Shown here in pieces: positions 35,308-43,145 of a DNA stretch of 64,000 nt. The notes under the pieces were generated by a model that was given only the letters and a program-made list of their open reading frames with translations, ran no database searches and was not told the origin of the DNA. The DNA is taken from contig NZ_JARYGZ010000003.1 in NCBI RefSeq assembly GCF_029906645.1, positions 1 through 64,000 on the forward strand. Reading direction: 5' to 3'. A program made the translations under genes and the position numbers. This DNA comes from Sphingomonas oryzagri. Its GTDB lineage: Bacteria; Pseudomonadota; Alphaproteobacteria; Sphingomonadales; Sphingomonadaceae. Within the stretch, counting starts at the first letter, position 1; every line of letters begins with the position of its first letter.

Positions 35308-36529
35308 GGAAGGTCACCGGCAGCTTGGTCAGCCCGCGCAGGCCGAGATTGGCGCGCCAGCCGAGCCTGCCCTCGCCGAGCGCGAGGTTGGGCAGGCGCT
35401 TGAGCAACGCGGCGAAGGCGATCCGCCCCTCCATCCGCGCAAGCGGCGCGCCGAAGCAGAAATGCGCCGCCCAGCCGAAGGCGAGATGGCGATTGTCCTG
35501 CCGCTCCAGATCGAGCCGGTCCGGATCGGCGAAGCGATCGGGATCGCGATTGCCCGCCGCCATCACCGCCATCACCGCCGCGCCCTTGGGGATCAGGGTG
35601 CCGCCGATCACCGTGTCGCGCGGGCAGATGCGCCCGGTATGCTGGCTTGGCGTCTCGTAGCGGAGCAGCTCCTCGATCGCGGTGCCGGCGATCTCCGGCC
35701 GGTCGCGCATCTGGGCGAGGCGGTCGGGCTGGCGCAGCAGGGTGAGCAGGCCGTTGCCGATCAGGTTGGTGGTGGTCTCCTGGCCGCCGACCATCGTGAC
35801 GATGACGTTGGCGATCACCTCCTCTTCGGAAAGACGCGCGCCATCCACCTCGGCCTCGACAAGCGACCGGATCAGCCCGTCGCCGAGCTTTCGCCGCTCC
35901 TCGCGGATGGCGCTGCGGAAATAGGCGGCCATCTCCGCGACGCTCTTCAACACCTGCTTGATGCGCTCGGGATTGTGCTGGAAGTTGCCGAGCATCTCGG
36001 CGAAATCGGCCGACCAGGCCTTGAGCTGGGCATGGTCTTCCGCCGGTACGCCGAGCAGGTGGGCGGTGACGATCGCCGGGAAGGGTGCGGCGAAATCGCC
36101 GATGACATCCATCGATCCACTGGCGATGACCTTGTCGATCAGATCGTCGGCGATGGTCTCGATCCGCTCTTCCAGCAGTTCGATCCGGCGCGGCGTGAAG
36201 GCGGTCGAGCAGAGCTTGCGCAGGTGGGTATGGGCCGGCGCGTCCATGAACAGCATCTGCCTGACCATCACCGCCGCGATCGGCTCGATCTCGCCCAGAC
36301 CGAGCGCGCGCATGTGATCGGGCGAGGGGGTGCGATCCGCCGAGAAGGTCTGCAGCACGGTCAGCACATCGGCATAGCGGGTGACGACCCAGCTGTGCAG
36401 ATACGGATCCCAATAGACCGGTGCCTCGGTACGAAGGCGCGCGTAGAAGGGATAGGGATCGGCCAGCACCTCCGGATCGAGCAGGCGGAACAGGCTGAGC
36501 GACGGGTCGGACGCGGGCCGGCTGGCCAT
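35300..36529 (-). CDS. Cytochrome P450 (probable carrier-bound amino acid hydroxylase)
   Basis: The 409-residue soluble bacterial P450 has the I-helix motif GGQETT (248-253), the K-helix EELLR (286-290) and the heme loop FGWAAHFCFGAPLAR with Cys358. Its start overlaps the upstream A-PCP stop by one base and its end overlaps the NRPS start by eight. A P450 directly after a stand-alone A-PCP gene is the arrangement known for beta-hydroxylation of aminoacyl-PCP substrates. A beta-hydroxyleucine product is my inference from the neighbouring A-domain. It needs ferredoxin partners encoded elsewhere. Confidence 0.93.
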   Translation of the reverse strand: MASRPASDPSLSLFRLLDPEVLADPYPFYARLRTEAPVYWDPYLHSWVVTRYADVLTVLQTFSADRTPSPDHMRALGLGEIEPIAAVMVRQMLFMDAPAHTHLRKLCSTAFTPRRIELLEERIETIADDLIDKVIASGSMDVIGDFAAPFPAIVTAHLLGVPAEDHAQLKAWSADFAEMLGNFQHNPERIKQVLKSVAEMAAYFRSAIREERRKLGDGLIRSLVEAEVDGARLSEEEVIANVIVTMVGGQETTTNLIGNGLLTLLRQPDRLAQMRDRPEIAGTAIEELLRYETPSQHTGRICPRDTVIGGTLIPKGAAVMAVMAAGNRDPDRFADPDRLDLERQDNRHLAFGWAAHFCFGAPLARMEGRIAFAALLKRLPNLALGEGRLGWRANLGLRGLTKLPVTFHD

Positions 36530-38304
36530 CAGAGCGCCGCCATCCGCTGGATGTCCTCCGCGCTCATGCTGTCCAGTTTTTCGATGATCAGGCGCTCGAC
36601 CGTCTCGGCGAGGGTTTCGACGGTCCGGCCCTCGAACAGGTGGAAGAGGCTCAACTCCACCCCGAAGGCGTCGCGGGCGCGGACCACCACCTGCGTCCCG
36701 AGCAGCGAGTGGCCGCCAAGCAGGAAGAAATCCTCATCGACACCGATATCGGTACGCTCGATGACGCTGCAGACGATCTCCAGCAGCCGCGCCTCGGTGG
36801 GAGTGGAGGGCGCGCGGCCCCCAATTGTCTCGGCCATGGCATGGGCGATGGGATCGGGCAGCGCCGTGCGATCCAGCTTGCCGCTGGAATTGAGCGGCAG
36901 AGTGGCGAGGCGGACGAAGCGGCCCGGCACCATATAGTCCGGCAGGACATTCGTCAGGTCGGCGCGAAGATCGCGCGCGGTCGGCTCCTGGCCTTCCGCC
37001 GGCACCACATAGGCGACGAGCTCGCCCTTGTGCGTGACGACCATGCTGGCCGACACGGCTTCGAGGCGGTTGAGGGCGGCGACGATTTCGGCGGGTTCGA
37101 TACGGTGGCCGCGCACCTTGATCTGCTGATCTGCGCGGCCCCGAAAGGCGAGTTCACCGTCGGCGAGCCAGGCACCCAGATCGCCGGTGAGGTAGAGCCG
37201 CCCGAGCGTCGCATGATCGACGAACCGCGCTGCGGTCAGCGCCGGATCGCCGCGGTAGCCGCGCGCGACCTGCGCGCCGCCGATGGCGATCTCGCCTTCC
37301 TTGGCCTCGTTACCGTCGGCGTCCAGCAGGTGGATGCGCGTGCCGGCGATGGGGTGGCCGATGGAGGGGATAGCGTCGCCCTTCGACGCAACCACGCCGG
37401 AGGTGGCGACGACGGTGCTTTCGGTCGGGCCGTAATTGTTGATGAACGCGAACGGCTGACCGGGCAGCGGCCGGACCGTCAGCCTGTCGGCGCCGGTCAG
37501 CAGGACGCGCAGCGCCGCATCTGCGGGCCACGGCGAGCGCGCCATCGGCTCCGCGAGTGCTGTGGGAGCGAAGGCGACCTCGATCCGCTTCGCCACCAGC
37601 CAGTCGCGAAGTGCGGTCGCATCGGCGCGAGTCGCGTCATCGGCCAGTGCGAGAATGCCACCCGAGGCCAGGGTGGGCCAGACCTCCCACGCGGCAGCGT
37701 CGAACCCGAGTCCGGCAAGGTGGCTCGTTCGCGTGGCTTCACCCACCGAGAATGCGTTGCGATGCCAGTCGATCAATGCGGCGAGGTTGCCGTGCGTAAC
37801 CTCCACCGCCTTGGGTTTGCCGGTCGATCCCGAGGTGAAGATGACATAGGCGAGATCGTCCGCCGAACGTGCCGTCGGGATGATGTCGACGCCGGGCGCC
37901 GCATCGCCCGGCTGGATGAGCGGCACGGCGCCGGCGATCCGGTGACCGAGGGGCGCGTGCGCGATCAGGGCCGAACAGCGCGCGTCCTCGATCAGCGAGG
38001 CGAGCCGTGCGGCGGGCCAGGCAGGGTCGAGTGGAAGATAGGCGGCCCCGGCCCACCAGCAGCCGAGCAGTGCCGCGATCTGATCGGCGGATCGCGGAAG
38101 GCAGACGGCGACCACACTGCCCGGCATGGCGTGAAGGGCGTGGAGGTGACCGGCGATCGTGTAGGCCCGATCGTGGAGCTCGCCATAGCTTACATGCGTC
38201 TTGGCCGCCTCGATCGCGATGGCATGGGGGGCGTGGGTCGCCATATCCCTTATGGCGTCCGATGCTGACGCGAACAAAGGGTATGTCCCCGAGTAAATGT
38301 TCAT
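36529..38304 (-). CDS. Stand-alone adenylation-PCP protein (predicted leucine)
   Basis: The 591-residue protein has an adenylation domain (FTSGSTGKPKA, NNYGPTESTV, LTGDLGAW, SSGKLDR) and a carrier domain (LLGGHSLL) but no condensation or thioesterase domain. Hand alignment gives pocket residues D-A-W-F-L-G-N-V-V-K, identical to the Leu(1) code I recall. The ATG at 38304 has GGAGG upstream; 38316 is an alternative. It is the first gene of the operon and probably supplies leucyl-PCP to the P450 and then to the C-A-PCP-TE protein. Confidence 0.93.
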   Translation of the reverse strand: MNIYSGTYPLFASASDAIRDMATHAPHAIAIEAAKTHVSYGELHDRAYTIAGHLHALHAMPGSVVAVCLPRSADQIAALLGCWWAGAAYLPLDPAWPAARLASLIEDARCSALIAHAPLGHRIAGAVPLIQPGDAAPGVDIIPTARSADDLAYVIFTSGSTGKPKAVEVTHGNLAALIDWHRNAFSVGEATRTSHLAGLGFDAAAWEVWPTLASGGILALADDATRADATALRDWLVAKRIEVAFAPTALAEPMARSPWPADAALRVLLTGADRLTVRPLPGQPFAFINNYGPTESTVVATSGVVASKGDAIPSIGHPIAGTRIHLLDADGNEAKEGEIAIGGAQVARGYRGDPALTAARFVDHATLGRLYLTGDLGAWLADGELAFRGRADQQIKVRGHRIEPAEIVAALNRLEAVSASMVVTHKGELVAYVVPAEGQEPTARDLRADLTNVLPDYMVPGRFVRLATLPLNSSGKLDRTALPDPIAHAMAETIGGRAPSTPTEARLLEIVCSVIERTDIGVDEDFFLLGGHSLLGTQVVVRARDAFGVELSLFHLFEGRTVETLAETVERLIIEKLDSMSAEDIQRMAAL

Positions 38305-38363
38305 GCCCACCTCCATTCCCCCCGGAGGATGTCCATTTAACGAAGTAACAGATGCCGTTCCAA

Positions 38364-38375
38364 TTTATCGATAAA
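38364..38375. promoter_or_regulatory. AT-rich palindrome before the peptide operon
   Basis: TTTATCGATAAA is a perfect 12-bp palindrome in an AT-rich stretch about 60 bases upstream of the A-PCP start, where the promoter should be. It could be an operator. No regulator gene with an obvious match lies next to it. Confidence 0.4.
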
Positions 38376-38532
38376 GTTAATGTGCCGATCTGATCCAGCA
38401 CTCCACCGATTCCGGCTTGAGTCCTGCCGTTGTCGTTCCCGGCGATGCAGGCGCAGGCGCGCGTAACACCGGGATCAGCCGCATCGCGGGCATGGCAGGC
38501 GATTTCGCGCGAGCTTCATGTGCCCCGCGCGT

Positions 38533-39510
38533 TCAGGACGGAATGCAGATCCTCCGCCGGAGCCAGGCGAGCTCCGCCCGATCGTCGAGACGGACCGACC
38601 CATCGGGTCGGGCGATCACGCCCAGGCGCGAGAAGAGCGTCGGGAGGTCGGTACCGACGCGACGGTGCGCGAAGGCTTCGTAAAGCCCCGCCAGAATGTC
38701 CACGCCGGTGGCGGCATCGCCCGCTGCCATCAACTGCTCGGGTGTCCAGGTCGCGGCGTTGCCGCCGCTCGCGCGGTTCATTCCGCGCATCGCGTCACGA
38801 AGCATCTTCCTGCCGGACGTCCTCAGCGCGATCTCGACCTCGGCGCGTAGCCAGAAGGTCGCACCGCCCCAATAGAGGCGGTTATGCGCGCGGGTGCCAT
38901 CCATTCCTCCATCGCCCGGTCGAGGCTCGCCGCCGGGCATGCCGGCGACAGCCTGCCGCCAGACATCCTCCTCGGTCAGTTGGCCAGCCTGCGCCCGAGC
39001 GACGGGTTCCACGTAGGTGGCATTGCCCTCCTGCAGCCAGAGGGCGCGGCGCGGAAGATCGGGCAGCGCGGTGTGGACCATTTCGTGCACCAGCACCCAG
39101 TCGTTCGCGAAGGCCGTCGCATCGGCGTGCGTGCCAACCCGGATCCTCGTCGCGGGACCGGCATAGCCGAAGGTCGTGGCGTGGCCGACCGTTTCGCCCG
39201 GTTCGGCGATGACCAGCAATCGGTAGCGATCGACGGGATATCGGCCGAAATAGGCGATCATCGCGCGACCCGCCAACCGGATCCAGTCGACCACGAGCCT
39301 CCGATCGATGCCAGAAGCGCCGTCCGCGAACGTCACGTCGATCGTGCCTCCGACCATCGGCAAGGTGATGTGGGGCTGGCGAAACAGCGCCGCGTACATC
39401 GCGTCCGGCTCGTCATAGGCGTCGCTGGCCTCGGCGCCTGCGCGCGCCATCGCCTCGCCCAGACCCAGCGTGGCGCCCATGGCGAGCAGAACCGTGCGAC
39501 GGTCGGGCAC
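38533..39510 (-). CDS. Secreted gluzincin-like zinc metallopeptidase
   Basis: The 325-residue protein has a signal sequence (DRRTVLLAMGATLG, cut near MARAGAEA) and a zinc motif HEMVH (142-146) followed by LWLQEGNATYVE with a third candidate ligand Glu161. This resembles the HExxH...WxxEG core of gluzincin peptidases (M1/M61 type), in a small protein of unassigned subfamily. It follows bufC after ten bases and is the last gene of the bufABC operon. A role in processing or degrading the exported Buf peptide, or in metal handling, is possible but unproven. Confidence 0.8.
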   Translation of the reverse strand: MPDRRTVLLAMGATLGLGEAMARAGAEASDAYDEPDAMYAALFRQPHITLPMVGGTIDVTFADGASGIDRRLVVDWIRLAGRAMIAYFGRYPVDRYRLLVIAEPGETVGHATTFGYAGPATRIRVGTHADATAFANDWVLVHEMVHTALPDLPRRALWLQEGNATYVEPVARAQAGQLTEEDVWRQAVAGMPGGEPRPGDGGMDGTRAHNRLYWGGATFWLRAEVEIALRTSGRKMLRDAMRGMNRASGGNAATWTPEQLMAAGDAATGVDILAGLYEAFAHRRVGTDLPTLFSRLGVIARPDGSVRLDDRAELAWLRRRICIPS

Positions 39511-39520
39511 TCATGCGCTC

Positions 39521-40282
39521 CTATCGGTGAGCCGGGGGCGACACCGAAGCCACGAGGCCATCCTGAAACCACCGGCCGAGCAGGGTGCCGGCGATCGAAG
39601 GACCATTTTCCTCGCCGTGCTGCCCGACAAGGCGCGCGCAGAGTGCGCCAAACGACAGGCCCCCCCTCATGAGGCGCAGCGCCTCGTCCTCGTCGCGCTC
39701 CAGCGTCCGGAAGGCGGGCGCAAGCTCGCTGCGCCAGACGGCGATGCTGGCCGGTCCGAAGAGTAGCTGCGCTGCCGGTGGCTGCCGGGCGACGGTGATC
39801 GCGGACCAGATCGAGGCCGCGTTGGTCGAAACATCGATCAAATCGAGCGTGGGGACGAACCGCAGCGTCGCCGTGTCCCAATCGGCGTCCGACAGTGTCG
39901 CCGGATCGAGCGGATCGGCATCCGCGCCGATAAACGCGACGCCCAGGGCCAGTTCGAGCCTTGCCAGATCCGCAACCTCGGGATCGGCCGGATAGCGCGA
40001 GGCGAGAGTCGCTGGAAAGTCGAGGGCGTAGGCGTCGAGGGTCCAGCTGTGTGGTGGCAGCCGATCGATGTGCGTGGCGGCCGCAGCGTCGAAAGCCTCG
40101 TCGCCGAGCCAGGCGTGCGTCACCGTGAAACTCTCCCTGAGGCAGGCCATGAGCGACGAGCGATAGTTGTTGAGATAGACGGAGAGACCCGGCGCATCGC
40201 CGGTTTCCAGACGAGACCCGGCCTCCTGGCACTCTTCGGTCAACCAGTCGCGGAAGTCGCGCTGCAGGGCGAGCAGGTTCAC
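39521..40282 (-). CDS. bufC: DUF2063-family partner protein BufC
   Basis: The 253-residue protein has the N-terminal DUF2063 domain (LLALQRDFRDWL, LSVYLNNYRSSLMACLRESF, TVTHAWLGDEAFDAAAATHI), which delivers the peptide substrate to the DUF692 enzyme, and a less conserved C-terminal domain. Its start overlaps bufB by four bases. Together they modify cysteines of the small precursor encoded upstream. Confidence 0.9.
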   Translation of the reverse strand: MNLLALQRDFRDWLTEECQEAGSRLETGDAPGLSVYLNNYRSSLMACLRESFTVTHAWLGDEAFDAAAATHIDRLPPHSWTLDAYALDFPATLASRYPADPEVADLARLELALGVAFIGADADPLDPATLSDADWDTATLRFVPTLDLIDVSTNAASIWSAITVARQPPAAQLLFGPASIAVWRSELAPAFRTLERDEDEALRLMRGGLSFGALCARLVGQHGEENGPSIAGTLLGRWFQDGLVASVSPPAHR

Positions 40283-41109
40283 GCCACCTGCCTCATGAAT
40301 TTGGCATCGATCGAGCGCGCGATACCGAGTTCTTCGATCAGGTCGTCGAGGGGGGGGATGTCGTCGTCACGCTCGATCATCGTGGCGACCGGGCCGATGT
40401 GGGCCAAGGCCGTTTCATAGAGCGTCCAGACGGAGGGCGGCACCGGCTTGTCGTGGGTGTCGATCAGGAGGTGGCGTCCCCGGCTGTGGCCGGCGAGATG
40501 AACCTGGCGGACGCGCCTGGCCGGGATTCCGGCCAGATAGGCCTGCGGATCGAAGCCGTGGTTCGTGGCGCTGACGAAGATGTTGTTGATGTCCAGCAGC
40601 AGGTCGCAGCCGGTCCGTGCGCACATCTCGTCGAGGAATGCCCACTCTGTCATGTCGCCGTCGAATACGAGGTAGCTCGACGGGTTCTCGAAGAGCATCG
40701 CGCGGCCGAGCGCCTCCTGCGCCCGGTCGATGTTCGCGCAGACGATCCCGAGCGCTTCCTCGGTATAGGGCAGCGGCAGCAGATCGTGCGCGTTGAACCC
40801 CTCGATGCGCGACCAGCTCAGATGATCGGAGACGAACATCGGCTCGATCTCGTCGGCAAGGCCTCGCAGACGACGCAGATAGTCCAGGTCGAGACCGTCA
40901 GCCGAGCCGATCGACATCGATACGCCGTGTAGGGCGATCGGATGGCGCTCGCGCACGCGACGCAGCACGTCGCGGGGTTTGCCGCCATCGACCATGAAAT
41001 TCTCCGAGATGACCTCGACGAAGTCGACCGGGACAGGCACCTCGCCCTCGAGGAAGTCGGCATAATGCGGCTTGCGCAGGCCGAGGCCGAAAAGCGGGGG
41101 GCGGGGCAT
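40279..41109 (-). CDS. bufB: DUF692 multinuclear iron oxidative enzyme BufB
   Basis: The 276-residue TIM-barrel enzyme has the DUF692 metal ligands: LHGVSMSIG, SDHLSW, FENPSSYL, LDINNIFVSATNHGF, VHLAGHS, DTHDKPVP and IERDDDIP. Relatives such as MbnB oxidise cysteines to oxazolone-thioamide or related heterocycles. The start at 41109 gives LFGLGLRKPHY, the family N-terminus. It lies 64 bases after bufA. It should convert Cys residues of BufA into copper-binding heterocycles. Confidence 0.94.
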   Translation of the reverse strand: MPRPPLFGLGLRKPHYADFLEGEVPVPVDFVEVISENFMVDGGKPRDVLRRVRERHPIALHGVSMSIGSADGLDLDYLRRLRGLADEIEPMFVSDHLSWSRIEGFNAHDLLPLPYTEEALGIVCANIDRAQEALGRAMLFENPSSYLVFDGDMTEWAFLDEMCARTGCDLLLDINNIFVSATNHGFDPQAYLAGIPARRVRQVHLAGHSRGRHLLIDTHDKPVPPSVWTLYETALAHIGPVATMIERDDDIPPLDDLIEELGIARSIDAKFMRQVA

Positions 41110-41173
41110 GGCGGGCTCCAGCAGAAAAACAGCCCGACCACCTTTCGGTCGCCGGGCCGAGGGGATCACTTGC

Positions 41174-41434
41174 TTACTTGCTCTCGGTCAGGCTGCCGCC
41201 AGCCGCCTTGCAGGCTTTCGAGCTCTCGAGCTTGAAGCCCTGGCCCTTGCAGTCGTTCTGGCCCTTGCAGTCATGGGTGCCCGACTTGCAGTCCGATGTG
41301 CCCTTGCAGCTGTTGACGCCGTAGCAATGGACCTGGCTGGCGCCCTTGGCCATCGCGGGGCTGGACAGGCTGGCGCCGGTGATGGCGATCAGCGCGGCGG
41401 CGGCGATGCTGACAGCGGATTTCGAGGGGGGCAT
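41174..41434 (-). CDS. bufA: Bufferin-type precursor peptide BufA
   Basis: The 86-residue peptide has a Sec signal (SIAAAALIAITGASLSSPAMA, cut near residue 29) and a core rich in CK pairs with six cysteines at 37, 43, 49, 56, 62 and 75 (SCKGTSDCKSGTHDCKGQNDC region, then KACKAAGG). Exported Cys-rich precursors beside DUF692 and DUF2063 genes are bufferins, copper-binding ribosomal peptides. I do not assign the subfamily with certainty. An ECF-type promoter precedes it. Confidence 0.9.
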   Translation of the reverse strand: MPPSKSAVSIAAAALIAITGASLSSPAMAKGASQVHCYGVNSCKGTSDCKSGTHDCKGQNDCKGQGFKLESSKACKAAGGSLTESK

Positions 41435-41476
41435 GAAGAGCTCCTGGGAGGGGTTCTGCCGGATCGGCCCCTTCCC

Positions 41477-41502
41477 TACGGCCCCTCCCCCAAGGTGGTT
41501 AC
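41477..41502 (-). promoter_or_regulatory. ECF-type promoter of the buf operon
   Basis: On the minus strand GTAACC (41502-41497) and CGTA (41480-41477) are separated by exactly 16 bases, 43 bases before the bufA start. This resembles the GTAACC-N16-CGAA pattern I recall for the Caulobacter SigF promoter of comparable genes. The sigma factor is not in this window unless the FecI-like protein serves. Confidence 0.65.
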
Positions 41503-41600
41503 ATCACCGTCCCGGATAGGCTTGCCCACATGCGGGCTGGCGAGTTCCGCCGGAAGGGTACGCCGACTTCCGCGCTCTCCGGCGATGCGGCGAACTGTCT

Positions 41601-41626
41601 GTAACGGGGGGTGGCCAAGCTGCGTA
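41601..41626 (+). promoter_or_regulatory. ECF-type promoter of the DUF1223 gene
   Basis: GTAACG (41601-41606) and CGTA (41623-41626) are separated by 16 bases, the same layout as the buf promoter on the other strand. It lies 110 bases before the DUF1223 start. The match to the divergent promoter suggests shared control. Confidence 0.6.
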
Positions 41627-41736
41627 AGCTCCACCGTGCCCCGCACTGCCCTTCGAGATTCATCACGGGCGAGGGAGCGCGGCCGATCGGCATGGACGAA
41701 TGGCTCCAGGCCGATGCTCGAACCGGGAGAAAGCCG

Positions 41737-42447
41737 ATGTCCGTTCCGCGGGGAATCCGAAATCTGGGCGGGGCGGCTGTCGCCTGCCTGGCCCTCACGG
41801 GGGCGCAACCCGTTGTCGCGGTCGATCAGCGCGGCCCGGTGGTGGTCGAACTCTATCAAAGTCAGGGGTGCTCGGATTGCCCTCCGGCGCAGGAATATCT
41901 GAACAGGCTGGCCGATCGACCGGGTGTGCTCGCCCTCTCCTTCGCGGTCACCTACTGGGATCAGCTCGGCTGGAAAGACAGCTTCGCATCGCCGCGGTTC
42001 ACGCAGCGGCAGCGTGATTATGCCGCCCATAACGGCGGAGCCGGCGTGGCCACCCCGCAATTCTGGATCAACGGACGCGAGACGATACTGGGCGCGAACA
42101 TCCCTCGGGTGGAGACCGCGATCGCCAAGGCGGCTCTCGCCGGTCCCAGGATTGCCGCAGCCGGCAATCACGTGACCATCGCGGCCGGCCACGCGCCGGC
42201 TGCGGCTGACGTCTGGGTTGTGCGCTACGATCCGCGCACGATAGCGGTGGCGATATCCGCCGGCGAGAATGGCGGGCGGACCATCCCCCATCGCGACATC
42301 GTGCGCGAACTGGTGCAGATCGGTCACTGGAATGGGGCGGCGGAAATGCTCACGCTGCCTCAACCGGTGACGGGCGGCCTGGCGACGGCGATCCTGCTGC
42401 AGGACGGCAAGGGCGGGCGCATTATCGCGGCAGCGCTGGCGCGCTAG
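41737..42447 (+). CDS. DUF1223 secreted thioredoxin-like protein
   Basis: The 236-residue protein has a signal peptide (GGAAVACLALTGAQPVVAV) and the DUF1223 core: VVELYQSQGCSDCPPAQEYL with a CxxC, VTYWDQLGWKDSFASPRFTQRQRDYA, and TPQFWINGRE. DUF1223 proteins have a thioredoxin fold and may handle periplasmic thiols or metals. The start at 41737 is preceded by GGGAGA. It diverges from the buf operon with a matching promoter, so it is probably part of the same copper or thiol stress response. Confidence 0.88.
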   Translation: MSVPRGIRNLGGAAVACLALTGAQPVVAVDQRGPVVVELYQSQGCSDCPPAQEYLNRLADRPGVLALSFAVTYWDQLGWKDSFASPRFTQRQRDYAAHNGGAGVATPQFWINGRETILGANIPRVETAIAKAALAGPRIAAAGNHVTIAAGHAPAAADVWVVRYDPRTIAVAISAGENGGRTIPHRDIVRELVQIGHWNGAAEMLTLPQPVTGGLATAILLQDGKGGRIIAAALAR

Positions 42448-42535
42448 CTGACGAGATGGAAGAGATCCGGCTACCTGAGCCGATGGTGACGGCGATGCGT
42501 CTTGCCCGTGCGGGCTTGATTATCCGCAGAAAATA

Positions 42536-42589
42536 AATGGTGCCGCTTACAGGACTCGAACCTGTGACCCCCGCATTACGAATGCGATG
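42536..42589 (-). pseudogene. attL: orphaned 3' half of the original tRNA-Thr
   Basis: These 54 bases repeat the 3' part of the tRNA-Thr gene at 49901-49976, with CCA, acceptor 3' strand, T-arm and anticodon arm but no 5' half. The last 24 bases (42566-42589) are identical to attR. The two differences (42549 and 42565) form a compensatory change of one T-stem pair. By the logic of tRNA integration this is the host's original 3' end. Confidence 0.92.
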
Positions 42590-42667
42590 AACATGGGGGA
42601 AAAGCGCCTATTGTCGCGCGGAGGCAAGGGCGATTCGGCGGAACGGGAAATGAACATCGGGCAATCC

Positions 42668-42691
42668 GCGATACCAGCGCGATACCAAGAT
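42668..42691 (+). repeat. Left 24-bp repeat, candidate integrase arm site
   Basis: The 24 bases are identical to 49812-49835 near the other end and contain two direct GCGATACCA units 11 bases apart. They lie 79 bases inside attL. Paired direct repeats at both ends of an element suit arm-type integrase sites. The HIRAN start codon overlaps the end. Confidence 0.7.
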
Positions 42692-43127
42692 GCACTTTGA
42701 AGAGCTGTCGATCGCCTGCGTCGGCGCGCGCTTCGACAACCCGCGCCGCAAGGGCCAGCCCACCGGCTCCCGCGAAATGGAGATCATGTTCGCGGCGCGT
42801 GGCGACCGCGTCGAGCTTCGCCCCGAGCCCGAGAACAAGCACGATCAGAACGCGATCGCGGTCTACTCGAAGGAGGGCGTGCAGATGGGCTACGTCTCCG
42901 CCGATCGCACGGTGATCATTCACCGCGCCTGGCACGACACGCGGGATGTCCATGCGCTATTCCAGCAGCGCACACCGTGGGGAGCGTGGATCAGGATAGG
43001 GATCGATCATGAACCGACCCTACCTCCGGAAGCAGAGCAGGCGCCGACCCTGCGGCCGACGCCCGACTTCTGGCCCGACGACGATCCCGGTTTCGACGGC
43101 GTGGATTTCATACCGTCAGACGAATAG
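42690..43127 (+). CDS. HIRAN-domain protein
   Basis: The 145-residue protein has a HIRAN domain in residues about 5-95 (LSIACVGARFDNP, VELRPEPENKHDQNAIAVY, GVQMGYVSADR). The HIRAN fold binds DNA ends or single strands in helicases such as HLTF; as a stand-alone protein its job is unknown. The acidic, Pro-rich tail (DDDPGFDGVDFIPSDE) is extra. It lies at the far end of the prophage, next to attL, where cargo genes often sit. The ATG overlaps the 24-bp repeat and lacks a ribosome site. Confidence 0.85.
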   Translation: MHFEELSIACVGARFDNPRRKGQPTGSREMEIMFAARGDRVELRPEPENKHDQNAIAVYSKEGVQMGYVSADRTVIIHRAWHDTRDVHALFQQRTPWGAWIRIGIDHEPTLPPEAEQAPTLRPTPDFWPDDDPGFDGVDFIPSDE

Positions 43128-43145
43128 GGCGCCGGCTACGGCCCT

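Noticed and set aside
41476-42363. Minus-strand frame opposite the DUF1223 gene
   Set aside because: No domain; the opposite strand has a signal peptide and the DUF1223 CxxC core.
42448-42535. CRISPR or tandem repeat near attL
   Set aside because: No repeated units of CRISPR size anywhere in the window; the only repeats are the att and 24-bp pairs.
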